The notes under the pieces are model-generated. The model did no database searches and was not told the DNA's origin. It was given only the letters and a program-made list of their open reading frames with translations. Positions 1-8,481 of a DNA stretch of 64,000 nt are shown piece by piece (positions within the stretch are counted from its first letter, which is position 1; every line of letters begins with the position of its first letter). Source of the stretch: Flavobacteriaceae bacterium (lineage in GTDB: Bacteria > Bacteroidota > Bacteroidia > Flavobacteriales > Flavobacteriaceae). A program made the translations under genes and the position numbers. The stretch spans positions 1 to 64,000 of the forward strand of contig JANQMD010000025.1 of assembly GCA_028280265.1 (NCBI GenBank). Direction: 5' to 3'.

Positions 1-124
1 GATACTTCTGTAAATAATTCCTAGCTAGGGTTAAATCATCTGTGTGTATTCGCATAAACAAAATAATAATTTTGTCAACGAATTATCTAACCTTTACAAT
101 TTCGATCAAGATCTAAGATATATT

Positions 125-153
125 GAGATTTCTCACATAGGGTCAAAATGACA
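125..153. repeat. Dispersed extragenic repeat fragment
   Basis: The stretch starting gagatttctcac and ending aaaatgacat resembles half of the extragenic elements seen near 34.9 kb and 41.1 kb (agattcctt...gaatgac). The rest of positions 1-173 shows no gene or clear regulatory site. Confidence 0.4.
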
Positions 154-173
154 TTTTAAATTTTCTCTTTTGA

Positions 174-527
174 TTAGATATTTAGGCTAAGCATCTCACG
201 AACCTCAACCGTTCCATTCTCATATTTGAGAATTGGACATTCTGTAGAAATTGCTGTGGCTTCTTCCAAATTTGTGGCAGATACAATTAAATATCCTCCA
301 ACCAATTCGGCTCCCTCAGCATAAGGACCATCTGTAATGATTACTTCTCCTTTATTTTCTACTACTTTTCCATCTTTGGATAAAGGCAGACCATCTAAGA
401 GCTTTCCTTCTTGTGACAATTTGCCCATCCATTTCTGCCATGCGACCATGTGCAATTCTTTCTCTTCTTGAGACAAGCTCTGCATATTTTTATCGCCTCC
501 TCTGAATAGATATAAAAAATTACTCAT
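174..527 (-). CDS. YCII-related (DGPF-domain) protein
   Basis: A 117-residue protein of the YCII/DGPF family: small dimeric ferredoxin-like (alpha+beta barrel) proteins whose biochemical role is mostly unknown; some act with ECF sigma factors in other bacteria. The diagnostic motif DGPYAEGAELVGGY lies near residues 66-79, and the N-terminus MSNFLYLFRGGD is nearly identical to that of the next gene upstream. It has no signal peptide or membrane segment, so it is likely cytosolic. It sits 9 nt downstream of a paralogue on the same strand and is probably co-transcribed. No sigma-factor gene is adjacent. The family call is firm; the function is not. Confidence 0.85.
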   Translation of the reverse strand: MSNFLYLFRGGDKNMQSLSQEEKELHMVAWQKWMGKLSQEGKLLDGLPLSKDGKVVENKGEVIITDGPYAEGAELVGGYLIVSATNLEEATAISTECPILKYENGTVEVREMLSLNI

Positions 528-536
528 AAGGCAGGA

Positions 537-887
537 TTATTGTTCTGAACTCATGATCTCTCTAATTTCAATGAAAGCTCCTTTGTAATCGAATATGGGG
601 CAGCTTTTGGAAATCTCAGTCGCTTCTGCTTTATCTTTTGCAGATACTATTACATAACCTCCTACTATCTCAGCGGCTTCTGCAAAAGGTCCGTCAGTAA
701 TCACTTCTCCCTTGTCTCTTACAATAGTCCCTTCCATCGATAATTGATCCCCACCAACTAACTTTCCTTGTTGAGCTAAGTTGCCCATCCATTTTTCCCA
801 AACGAGCATATGGGCTTGTTGTTCTTCAGGAGTCCAGCTATTAAAATCTTCGTCTCCTCCTCTAAATAAATACAAAAAATTACTCAT
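537..887 (-). CDS. YCII-related (DGPF-domain) protein, paralogue
   Basis: A 116-residue member of the same YCII/DGPF family as the following gene, with motif DGPFAEAAEIVGGY near residues 66-79. The two proteins share their first 12 residues (MSNFLYLFRGGD) and overall spacing, which points to tandem duplication followed by divergence. The ATG at 887 is well placed and no Shine-Dalgarno is evident, as usual in this phylum. It is probably the first gene of a two-gene unit. Cytosolic; no catalytic assignment can be made from sequence. Confidence 0.85.
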   Translation of the reverse strand: MSNFLYLFRGGDEDFNSWTPEEQQAHMLVWEKWMGNLAQQGKLVGGDQLSMEGTIVRDKGEVITDGPFAEAAEIVGGYVIVSAKDKAEATEISKSCPIFDYKGAFIEIREIMSSEQ

Positions 888-966
888 GTTTTTTAGTTTT
901 AAATTATTATGATTTTGGATAAAGACGTATGACCTCTTGGAAATTGGACAATTATTTTCTGTTTTT

Positions 967-1749
967 TTACCTTCCTGGGAAGTTTGCTTTTCTCTTTTCT
1001 AAAAATGCTGTGGTTCCTTCTTTGAAATCTTCTGTTCCAAAACAGTTCCCAAATTCTCTAATTTCAGTTTGAAACCCATCAACTCCATCTTTGAAATTGT
1101 CATTCACCGCTTTAATAGCAGCTCCTATGGCTACTGAGGAGTTTCTCATGATTTTTCCAGCTAATTTTTCTGCCAAAGGAAGTAATTCTTCCTGTGTAGT
1201 TACATAATTTACCAATCCACAATCTTTGGCTTCATCGGCTGAAACCATTCCAGCAGTCATAATTAGCTCCATGGCTTTTCCTTTCCCTACGAGTTGAGGC
1301 AATCGCTGTGTTCCTCCATATCCTGGAATGACTCCTAAAGAGGTTTCTGGCAGACCCATTTTTGCATTGTCAGAAGCAATTCTAAAGTGACAGGACATGG
1401 CTAATTCTAGACCTCCGCCTAATGCAAATCCGTTTACCGCAGCAATTACTGGTGTCGATAAATTTTCCACAAAGTCGAATAACATTTCTTGTCCTTTGGC
1501 GGCCAATCTTCCTCCTTCATCCACAGAGAAATGTGCAAATTCAGAAATATCTGCTCCCGCGACAAAGGCTTTTTCTCCGCTTCCAGTAATCACTATCACT
1601 TTGATTTCTTCATTCCTTTCCAAGTCCTTGAAAGCTTGGTTCAATTCCTCAATGGTAGCTCTGTTTAAAGCGTTGAGTTTTTTAGGTCTGTTAATTGTGA
1701 TGGTTGCTAAACCATTGCTTTCTTCGATAAGTATGTTTTCGAAATTCAT
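967..1749 (-). CDS. Enoyl-CoA hydratase/isomerase (crotonase family)
   Basis: A 260-residue crotonase-fold enzyme, the usual family length. It is expected to hydrate trans-2-enoyl-CoA to 3-hydroxyacyl-CoA in fatty- or amino-acid degradation. The oxyanion-hole segment AFVAGADI is near residue 63 and the second one, ALGGGLELAMSC, near 108. Two glutamates match the catalytic pair: one in GGGLELA, the other in LPETSLGVIPGYGGTQRL. It starts 8 nt after the histidine-kinase stop and is probably the last gene of the PepSY-lipoprotein-kinase operon, an unusual company for a beta-oxidation enzyme. A specialised substrate (crotonyl- or methylcrotonyl-type) cannot be excluded. Confidence 0.9.
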   Translation of the reverse strand: MNFENILIEESNGLATITINRPKKLNALNRATIEELNQAFKDLERNEEIKVIVITGSGEKAFVAGADISEFAHFSVDEGGRLAAKGQEMLFDFVENLSTPVIAAVNGFALGGGLELAMSCHFRIASDNAKMGLPETSLGVIPGYGGTQRLPQLVGKGKAMELIMTAGMVSADEAKDCGLVNYVTTQEELLPLAEKLAGKIMRNSSVAIGAAIKAVNDNFKDGVDGFQTEIREFGNCFGTEDFKEGTTAFLEKRKANFPGR

Positions 1750-1757
1750 GGTGAAAA

Positions 1758-3215
1758 TTATGTTTTTGGTAAAATTACTTTAAATGTGGTACCCACTCCT
1801 CCGGCAGATGCAAAGCTAATGGTTCCTTGATAGGCTTCAATAATATTTTTAATCATCGGTAAGCCTAGTCCCATTCCGCTTGATTTTGTAGTAAATTTTG
1901 GTTCAAAAATAAGATGCTTTACATCTTCTTCAATTCCTTTTCCATTGTCTTCTACTTCTATCATAATGCTAGTACCCATCTCTGAAACTCGCACTTCTAT
2001 CCTAGGATCTTCTTCTTTGTCTACTGCCTGAGTTGCGTTGGTGATTAGGTTCGTTACAATGCGAATTAACTGTGTCTTATCGAGATTTGCAAATAGCTCA
2101 GATGCTTGAGGTTGATAGCTTATGTATTCTTCATTGAAAATATCGAGTGCCATCTTTACAACACCAATGACATCAATTCTCTCTCGTTTTTGTTTAGGCA
2201 TTTTGGCAAAATCAGAGAAGGCAGTTGCTATGGAGCTCATTACATCTATTTGTTGGATGAGTGTTTTACTGTATTCCTTTACTTTTTCGTTAATCTCTGG
2301 GTCATTAGGATCGAACTTTCGCTCAAAACTTTGCACCGATAAACGCATAGGTGTCAACGGATTTTTAATTTCATGTGCCACTTGCTTTGCCATTTCTCTC
2401 CATGCTTGTTCTCTTTCACTCTTCGCTAATTTTACAGCACTCAACTCCAACTCATCAATCATGTTGTTGTATGCATCAACAAGAATGTTCAATTCGGAAC
2501 TGGCATTCTCTAAGAGAATTTTCTCATTTCTTTTATACAAACGTGTTTGATGCATTTTGTTGGTAATTACCTTGATGGACCTTGTGATGTAACTCGACAG
2601 GAAGTAAGCCAATGCTATGGCAAAGGCAAACATAAAGAAATAGACAATTCCCAAACGAGATAAAAACTCTTCCAACTCTCTTTCTTGATCGGCATTGTCT
2701 TGCGAAAATTGCAATTTCAAAATCCCAATTCGCTTTTCCAAAGGATCAAATAAGTAGGTATAAGAAGTTTCAATATTTATGCCGCTTTCTTCTTTAATGA
2801 TAACGATTCTCTCATCGGGTTTATTAGCCAAATCGTTCACAGTCTGGACGGGTAAGTTTCCTGGGATAGAATCTTTGAAAGAGTATGGAATGGAGGTTTT
2901 GATAAGCTTTCCACTTAAATCATACATAGTGATTTCAAGATTATGAACATCGGCAATCTCGTAAATTCTATCCTGAAAAATGGGTTCTAGGTTCTCTGTA
3001 ATAACAGGGAAAGTTGTTTTTCTGTTCAGCTCAATTTGAATGTTCTTCTTCGTCGCTTCCTCCTTACGACCAAATCGCATTAAGTTGTATTCTTTGGTCT
3101 GCTCGTCGTATTGATAAATTGTTACGGTAATAATTAATACCGAAGCCAATAAAATCAGTAAAATCATGGATAAGAATATCCGAATGCGAAGCGATATGTT
3201 TTTAAAGTTTAACAA
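1758..3215 (-). CDS. Membrane sensor histidine kinase, NtrY-like
   Basis: A 485-residue sensor kinase. A transmembrane helix lies at about 13-31, an extracytoplasmic sensing domain at 35-185, a second helix at about 190-210, then a HAMP-like linker and a HisKA/HATPase_c core. The phosphoacceptor is His281 in AHEIKNPLTPMRL. The N box is VTNLITNATQAV, the G1 box EVEDNGKGIEED and the G2 box SSGMGLGLPMI. The linker and H-box resemble NtrY-type kinases. The start appears to be TTG at 3215, 7 nt after the lipoprotein stop. No response regulator lies in this operon, so its partner must be elsewhere. The signal sensed is unknown. Confidence 0.9.
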   Translation of the reverse strand: MLNFKNISLRIRIFLSMILLILLASVLIITVTIYQYDEQTKEYNLMRFGRKEEATKKNIQIELNRKTTFPVITENLEPIFQDRIYEIADVHNLEITMYDLSGKLIKTSIPYSFKDSIPGNLPVQTVNDLANKPDERIVIIKEESGINIETSYTYLFDPLEKRIGILKLQFSQDNADQERELEEFLSRLGIVYFFMFAFAIALAYFLSSYITRSIKVITNKMHQTRLYKRNEKILLENASSELNILVDAYNNMIDELELSAVKLAKSEREQAWREMAKQVAHEIKNPLTPMRLSVQSFERKFDPNDPEINEKVKEYSKTLIQQIDVMSSIATAFSDFAKMPKQKRERIDVIGVVKMALDIFNEEYISYQPQASELFANLDKTQLIRIVTNLITNATQAVDKEEDPRIEVRVSEMGTSIMIEVEDNGKGIEEDVKHLIFEPKFTTKSSGMGLGLPMIKNIIEAYQGTISFASAGGVGTTFKVILPKT

Positions 3216-3222
3216 TCGAATA

Positions 3223-3693
3223 TTATTCCTTGAGTTTTATTCTCTTGGTTCGCATGGTAAGCAGGTCATCATATTCTCCGTCATTATCCCAATCGTATTT
3301 GCTAGTTCCCTTGAATCCTTCTTCAGTCTTTTCTATCTTATAAGCAACTTTCATATCTCTTCCATCATAAAAAAATTCAACTCTTAAAGAATCGCCATCG
3401 ATTTGCCACTTTCCATCAGAATCGGAGGTGGAATTTCCTTCTCTATCTACGAACCAAGCAGAGAACGTTCCATCTTTGTTGTATTTGGATTGCGCAATTT
3501 GCTCAGGATTGTTATCGAACGATGTTTCAAAAACCTGAAGGGAATCTGACTTTTCGTATGTTGGCATTTCTAATTTCAAATAGGTGGTTTGCCATGCATC
3601 TGCCATGTATTCTTTTAATGTTTTTTCTTGTTGGCAACTCACAAAGAATGTTCCAAAAACAAATAAGATTCCTAGGTTTTTTATCATTTTCAT
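3223..3693 (-). CDS. Small lipoprotein, unknown function
   Basis: A 156-residue protein. I chose the ATG at 3693 over a longer reading because it begins a lipoprotein signal peptide (MKMIKNLGILFVFGTFFVSC, lipobox FVSC) and overlaps the upstream PepSY gene stop by 4 nt (ATGA). The mature part is acidic and polar, without membrane segments, and contains DSDGKWQIDGDSLRVEFFYDG, similar to lipocalin-like small lipoproteins of Bacteroidetes. Its position between a PepSY membrane protein and a sensor kinase suggests a periplasmic accessory or sensing role, which is inference only. Confidence 0.75.
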   Translation of the reverse strand: MKMIKNLGILFVFGTFFVSCQQEKTLKEYMADAWQTTYLKLEMPTYEKSDSLQVFETSFDNNPEQIAQSKYNKDGTFSAWFVDREGNSTSDSDGKWQIDGDSLRVEFFYDGRDMKVAYKIEKTEEGFKGTSKYDWDNDGEYDDLLTMRTKRIKLKE

Positions 3694-4430
3694 GATTTGA
3701 ATTTCTTTTTGAATTTCCTCAGTGTTGGAGAACTGATGAAAAATAAATATAGTCCCGACAAGATAGTCAATAAACCAAGAACAGAAAAGATTCGAAGTGT
3801 CCAATTGGTAATGTGATCTCTGGTTTCAAAATCCATGACATGCAACATCCATAAAAAATCGAATCTACGCCAGTTATCGTTCCTTACTTTTACAATTTTT
3901 GCCATTTCAGGATGCACATAAATTGTGGTATTGGTGGGATGATCTAAAGTAATCGCATAAGCAGGGACTGGATTGCCTCTGTATTCATGACCCTTGGTTA
4001 GGTCTTTTTTGGTAATTAAGGTAACATCGGCAATTTCCATCTTTTCATACAATCTACTTTTCACAAATTCAACAGATGCTTCTTTAGACAGTGCTTCCTG
4101 AATTTTCCTTTCCGATAGATTTACAAACTTTACATCTTCTGCTCTGGTCACTCGTAGGAGGCTATCACCATTTACGATAATTCCTTCTATGTTTAAGATG
4201 ACTTTAGAATCCCATTCTTCTAAATGTTGAAGTAGCTTCTTGGTACGTTCATCGTATTGAAATGAAAACCTATGTTCTGTTTTGTCTAACAATGTTTCTC
4301 CATGAACATCGTCCATGTCGTTCCAACTAAAATAGAGCCCTCCTACTGTCCAAAAAAGGAATTGAATTCCTATGAATAATCCTAAATAGCGATGTGTTTT
4401 TCGGGTAAATCTTTGTGTTTTAATTCCCAT
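3690..4430 (-). CDS. PepSY-associated transmembrane protein
   Basis: A 246-residue inner-membrane protein. The ATG at 4430 (MGIKTQRFTRKTHRYLGLFIG) is preferred over an upstream in-frame start because PepSY_TM proteins start just before this His/Arg-rich entry to helix 1. The first helix carries the typical HRYLGLFIGIQFLFWTVGG. A periplasmic PepSY-like region follows (about 50-190), then the HxxD-type segment WMLHVMDFE, and a C-terminal helix (LRIFSVLGLLTILSGLYLFF). Relatives are linked to iron or ferrisiderophore reduction or to redox at the membrane. First gene of a four-gene minus-strand operon (PepSY, lipoprotein, kinase, enoyl-CoA hydratase). Confidence 0.8.
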   Translation of the reverse strand: MGIKTQRFTRKTHRYLGLFIGIQFLFWTVGGLYFSWNDMDDVHGETLLDKTEHRFSFQYDERTKKLLQHLEEWDSKVILNIEGIIVNGDSLLRVTRAEDVKFVNLSERKIQEALSKEASVEFVKSRLYEKMEIADVTLITKKDLTKGHEYRGNPVPAYAITLDHPTNTTIYVHPEMAKIVKVRNDNWRRFDFLWMLHVMDFETRDHITNWTLRIFSVLGLLTILSGLYLFFISSPTLRKFKKKFKS

Positions 4431-4599
4431 AAGTTGATTGTATAAAAAAAGGTCTTTGTAAAAATACAATGTCTCTTTTTATTTAGGCCTTTTATAGTTA
4501 CTATATTCTAACTGTCACATCGGGTGTCACATTTATAGCACGAGTTCAATTTATTTGTTTCTGAAAATCAGATTGATCCACAATTTTCCTGTTAGTTAT

Positions 4600-4682
4600 T
4601 GTCATTTCGAACGAAGTATGAGGAGAAATCTATTGAAATTGAAATATCTCGTCGTTCGCTTCTCACTCCACCAACATGACAC
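4600..4682. repeat. Dispersed extragenic repeat (gtcatttcga...atgac)
   Basis: Positions 4601-4631 read gtcatttcgaacgaag followed by gaggagaaatct, and the right end closes with acatgac: an imperfect palindromic extragenic element of a type found repeatedly between flavobacterial genes. It lies in a roughly 530-bp gene-free gap (4431-4959) between the PepSY operon promoter region and the 3' end of leuS. Apart from this repeat and the one at 4901-4950, I see nothing there but AT-rich DNA. Confidence 0.55.
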
Positions 4683-4900
4683 TATTCTTAATATCAATAA
4701 TTTAAAAATTGTAGATCATAAAAATTTATATCCAACTCATGTTAGTTAAATTCCTTTTGGAAATCTCATATATAAGCAGATCGTCTAACATTTTCCAGAA
4801 GAATGCTCAAAGATTCTTTGCGACAAATGAAAAGCAACTACTGTATAATACCTATCATCACTACATTTCAGAATGTAGATAAAATACGTTTTCATAACAG

Positions 4901-4950
4901 TTCTCGATACACACTTCGACAAGCTCAGTATGACAGCTCAGTGTACTCGA
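4901..4950. repeat. Dispersed palindromic repeat (cttcgacaagctcag type)
   Basis: The sequence acacttcgacaagctcagt followed by cagctcagtgtactcga belongs to the cttcgac...ctcagtg repeat family, just after the leuS stop. The same motif family recurs at 10332-10382 and 42825-42920, and inside leuS, the biotin-locus ketoacyl synthase and moeB. Confidence 0.6.
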
Positions 4951-4959
4951 CTTACTAAC

Positions 4960-7803
4960 TTATCCTACAATATTCACAATTTTCCCAGGAACCACAATCA
5001 CTTTTTTAGGCGTTCTTCCTTGCAATTGCGCTTGGGTTTTTTCGTTTGCCAACACGGTTTTTTCAATCTCTTCTTTGTTCAGATCTAATGATAACTCTAT
5101 GGTAAACCTCATTTTACCGTTGAAAGAAATGGGGTAATTCTTAGTGCTTTCTACCAAATGTTTGGCATCAAAAATTGGGAATGGTGCTTCTGAAATGGAT
5201 GTTGTATTTCCTAATTTGTTCCACAACTCTTCTGCAATATGTGGTGCATAAGGTGAGATTAAGATTAACAAAGGTTCCAGAATGACTCTCTTACTACATT
5301 TCTGAGCAGTGAGTTCGTTTACAGCAATCATAAAGGTAGATACAGAAGTATTGAACGAGAAATTTTCAATGTCTTCTTCTACTTTTTTGATGGTCTTATG
5401 CAAGGTTTTTAGTTCCTCTTTGGTAGGCTCCACTTCGACTTGAGCCTGTGTCGAGTTTATCGAGATACTCAGTGACCCATCTATAAATGGAGTATATAAC
5501 TTCCAAAGCTTCTTCAAGAACGAATACACTCCTGAAATTCCAGAGGTTTTCCATGGTTTGGATTGCTCTAATGGACCTAAGAACATTTCAAACAAACGCA
5601 AAGCATCAGCTCCGTATTCTTCACAAATATCATCTGGGTTGACTACGTTGAACCATCGTTTCGACATCTTCTCTACTTCTCTACCCACAACATATTTGTT
5701 GTCTTCAAGAATAAACTCTGCATTCTTAAATTGTGGCTGCCAATTTTTTAGCTCTTCAACATTTAACTCATCTGAGCTATTCACCAACTTAACATCTACT
5801 CTTAGTTCTTCTGTTTCGTATTGATCTTTCAGTCCCTTAGAAACATATTGATTTGTGCCAGAAATTCTATATACTATAGCACTGGTCCCCAAAATCATTC
5901 CTTGGTTGATCAATTTTTTGGCAAATTCATCTACAGGAACAAATCCTTTGTCGAACATAAATTTCTGCCAGAAACGAGCATACAATAGATGTCCTGTTGC
6001 ATGTTCTGATCCTCCGATGTAGAGATCTACTTGTTGCCAATAATCAATCGCTTCTTTAGAGAAAATCTCATCCGTATTTCTCGGGTCCATATATCGATTA
6101 AAATACTGTGAGCTTCCCGCCCAACCTGGCATGGTGTTTAACTCTAATGGAAAGATGGTTGTATTATTAATCAACTCATTACTAACAACTGTTGATTGTT
6201 CAATGTCCCAAGCCCAAACATCTGCATTTCCTAACGGAGGTCTTCCGTCTTCCGTAGGCAAGTATTTTTCTACCTCAGGAAGTACGATAGGCAAATGCTC
6301 ATCCGCAATCATCTGTGGCATTCCATCTACATAATAGACTGGAAAAGGTTCTCCCCAATAACGTTGACGACTGAATACCGCATCTCTTAATCGATAGTTG
6401 ATTTTCCCATAACCAATGCCTCGTTTCTCCATTTCATAGATCACGGTTTTCATCGCCTTTTTGTAGTTCAATCCATTTAAGAAATCTGAATTGGCAATGA
6501 TGGTTTTTTCTTTATCGGCAAAAGCTTCTTCAGAGATATCTACTCCTTCAAAAATATTTGGAATGTCAATACCAAAGTGCTTTGCAAAATCATAATCGCG
6601 CTGATCGCCACAGGGCACAGCCATCACAGCTCCAGTTCCATAGCTTGCCAGTACATAATCTCCAATCCAAATCTGCACTTTCTCTCCAGAAAATGGGTGA
6701 ATTGCATAGGCTCCCGTAAAGGCTCCTGAGATGGTTTTCACATCGGCCATTCGATCACGCTCTGAGCGTTTTGCCGTGGCTTCTACATAGGCTTCAACTT
6801 CCGCTCTTTGTTCGTCGGTAGTAATTTTTGCCACTAACTCGTGCTCTGGTGCTAGTGTCATAAAGCTCACTCCGAAAATGGTATCAGGACGTGTGGTGAA
6901 TACAGAAATTTTGAATTCAGAATTTTGAATTTTAAATTCTACCATGGCTCCCTGTGAGCGACCAATCCAGTTGGTCTGTGAGTCTTTTAAAGGTTGTGGC
7001 CAATCAATCGTGTTTAATCCATCTAACAAACGTTGCGCATAGGCAGAAATTCGCATGGACCACTGAGTCATTTTCTTGCGAATCACAGGATGACCACCAC
7101 GTTCTGAAACTCCATTTACGATCTCATCATTTGCCAACACGGTTCCCAAAGCCGGACACCAATTCACTTCTGTATCTGACAGGAATGTTAAACGATATTG
7201 TAATAAGATTTGCTGTTTCTTTTTGTCAGAAAAACTGTTCCACTCTTGGGCAGTAAAGCTTTCTGCATCATCATCACAAGCAGCATTCACCTCTGTCGTT
7301 CCAGCAGCTTCAAACTTATCTATCAAAGTGGCAATATCCTCTGCTTTGTTTGAATCGTTGTTGTACCATGAGTTGAACAACTGGATAAAAATCCACTGTG
7401 TCCACTTATAGTATGCTGGATTGGATGTACGAACCTCGCGAGACCAATCGAAAGAGAATCCGATCTGATCTAACTGACGACGGTAGGTGACAATATTTTC
7501 TTCGGTTGTTTTTGCAGGATGCTGGCCAGTTTGAATGGCATACTGCTCTGCTGGTAGTCCAAAAGAATCATATCCTTGAGGGTGCAATACATTAAACCCT
7601 TTGTGCCGCTTGTATCTTGCATAAATATCAGATGCAATATATCCTAAGGGATGCCCAACATGCAGTCCTGCTCCTGATGGATAAGGAAACATGTCTAAGA
7701 CATAATACTTAGGCTTGTTAAAATCATCACTCGCTTTAAAGGTTTGGTTCTCTGCCCAAAACTTTTGCCATTTCTCTTCTATCTCTTGATGGTTGTATTG
7801 CAT
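4960..7803 (-). CDS. leuS: Leucyl-tRNA synthetase
   Basis: A 947-residue class I aminoacyl-tRNA synthetase that charges tRNA-Leu. The HIGH motif appears as HVGH at residues 48-51 after FPYPSGAGL, and the KMSKS motif as KMSKR near residue 713. The editing (CP1) domain follows GAMVEF near 285 with the VFTTRPDTIFG signature. Flavobacterial features such as NWCPALGTVLANDEIVNGV are present. Two odd spots are local peptides that look like translated intergenic repeat: residues about 288-299 (KIQNSEFKI) and about 777-791 (see 5431-5475). The frame stays open and the active-site motifs are intact, so the enzyme should be functional. Transcribed alone from a promoter just upstream. Confidence 0.97.
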   Translation of the reverse strand: MQYNHQEIEEKWQKFWAENQTFKASDDFNKPKYYVLDMFPYPSGAGLHVGHPLGYIASDIYARYKRHKGFNVLHPQGYDSFGLPAEQYAIQTGQHPAKTTEENIVTYRRQLDQIGFSFDWSREVRTSNPAYYKWTQWIFIQLFNSWYNNDSNKAEDIATLIDKFEAAGTTEVNAACDDDAESFTAQEWNSFSDKKKQQILLQYRLTFLSDTEVNWCPALGTVLANDEIVNGVSERGGHPVIRKKMTQWSMRISAYAQRLLDGLNTIDWPQPLKDSQTNWIGRSQGAMVEFKIQNSEFKISVFTTRPDTIFGVSFMTLAPEHELVAKITTDEQRAEVEAYVEATAKRSERDRMADVKTISGAFTGAYAIHPFSGEKVQIWIGDYVLASYGTGAVMAVPCGDQRDYDFAKHFGIDIPNIFEGVDISEEAFADKEKTIIANSDFLNGLNYKKAMKTVIYEMEKRGIGYGKINYRLRDAVFSRQRYWGEPFPVYYVDGMPQMIADEHLPIVLPEVEKYLPTEDGRPPLGNADVWAWDIEQSTVVSNELINNTTIFPLELNTMPGWAGSSQYFNRYMDPRNTDEIFSKEAIDYWQQVDLYIGGSEHATGHLLYARFWQKFMFDKGFVPVDEFAKKLINQGMILGTSAIVYRISGTNQYVSKGLKDQYETEELRVDVKLVNSSDELNVEELKNWQPQFKNAEFILEDNKYVVGREVEKMSKRWFNVVNPDDICEEYGADALRLFEMFLGPLEQSKPWKTSGISGVYSFLKKLWKLYTPFIDGSLSISINSTQAQVEVEPTKEELKTLHKTIKKVEEDIENFSFNTSVSTFMIAVNELTAQKCSKRVILEPLLILISPYAPHIAEELWNKLGNTTSISEAPFPIFDAKHLVESTKNYPISFNGKMRFTIELSLDLNKEEIEKTVLANEKTQAQLQGRTPKKVIVVPGKIVNIVG
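5431..5475 (-). repeat. Palindromic repeat copy translated in frame within leuS
   Basis: On the plus strand this stretch reads cacttcgacttgagcctgtg followed by tcgagtttatcgagatactcagtg, a clear member of the extragenic cttcgac...ctcagtg family. On the coding strand it encodes about 15 residues (LSISINSTQAQVEVE) in the hinge between the helical domain and the conserved segment PTKEELKTLHKTIKKV. Its length keeps the leuS frame. Confidence 0.65.
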
Positions 7804-7828
7804 CGTATATCTTCTCTTTTAAAGGATG

Positions 7829-7836
7829 CAAATTTA
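7829..7836 (-). promoter_or_regulatory. Candidate -7 box upstream of leuS
   Basis: On the minus strand the sequence is TAAATTTG followed by C, a perfect match to the Bacteroidetes -7 consensus TAnnTTTGC, 26 nt upstream of the leuS ATG. No convincing -33 TTTG is visible. Confidence 0.5.
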
Positions 7837-7886
7837 CATTTATTGTTTGGAAGTGAAAAACATGGTGAAGATAAAATGAAAAGCAA

Positions 7887-7910
7887 AACCTCTTCATTTT
7901 GAAGAGGTTT
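7887..7910 (-). terminator. Rho-independent terminator after the beta-barrel gene
   Basis: Inverted repeat AAACCTCTTCA / TGAAGAGGTTT with a 2-nt loop, followed on the minus strand by a T-rich tract (ttttgctttt). It lies 16 nt after the stop of the outer-membrane protein at 7927 and before the leuS promoter. Confidence 0.75.
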
Positions 7911-7926
7911 GTTCGTGGTTTCTAAA

Positions 7927-8481
7927 TTAGAATGTGTAGCCTAAAGACAATTGTAATAAGCCATTTTTCACATCTGGACTCGATTGTGTATTGGTGAGGC
8001 CTAAATTATATCTTGCTTGAAAAAAGATTCCTCCATTGAACTGGTATCCCATTCCTAAATTCAATGCCAAATCAAAACTATTTACTTGGGGGTCTAAAGC
8101 TGCGCTTCCGTTAAAATTAATTACCTCTAATTCGTCATTCGCTAAAAAAGAGAATTGTGGACCTGCTTCAAAAGAAAACTTATCAATTACATAATATTTG
8201 GCCATGATTGGAATTGAGATATAATCAATTTTTAATATTTCATCTGATGTCTCTGCTCCAAATTGAGAATACAGTACTTCGGGTTGTACAGAAAATCGTT
8301 CTCCAAATTTTAATTCAGCTGTTCCTCCAAAGTGAAATCCTAGTCTAGAATCTGCATCCAAGTTGTTTACTCGGATGTTCGCAACATTTAGTCCTGATTT
8401 AATTCCAAACGCTACATCCTGAGCATTTACAGTTATAGCAGAAATCCCTAGCAATGTGACAAATAGTAATTTTTTCATCAT
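7927..8481 (-). CDS. Outer-membrane beta-barrel protein (PorT-like fold)
   Basis: A 184-residue protein with a cleavable signal peptide (MMKKLLFVTLLGISAITVNAQD) and alternating beta-strands such as FHFGGTAELKFGERFSVQPE, ending in the aromatic C-terminus LSLGYTF that is typical of outer-membrane barrels. It fits the OMP_b-brl_2 / porin-like family common in Bacteroidetes. The substrate is unknown. ATG codons at 8481 and 8478 are equivalent starts. It is a single gene closed by the terminator at 7887-7910. Confidence 0.85.
   Translation of the reverse strand: MMKKLLFVTLLGISAITVNAQDVAFGIKSGLNVANIRVNNLDADSRLGFHFGGTAELKFGERFSVQPEVLYSQFGAETSDEILKIDYISIPIMAKYYVIDKFSFEAGPQFSFLANDELEVINFNGSAALDPQVNSFDLALNLGMGYQFNGGIFFQARYNLGLTNTQSSPDVKNGLLQLSLGYTF

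Noticed and set aside
1397..1783. Open frame of 128 codons opposite the enoyl-CoA hydratase
   Set aside because: It is a shadow of a strongly supported crotonase gene, and its translation is Ser/Thr/Pro-rich without any domain.
3694..3804. N-terminal extension of the small lipoprotein by 37 codons
   Set aside because: It overlaps the PepSY gene and removes the lipoprotein signal from the N-terminus; the ATG at 3693 with ATGA coupling is better.
4431..4959. A possible gene of 64 codons at 4555-4749
   Set aside because: It reads through an extragenic repeat, and its translation has no recognisable feature.
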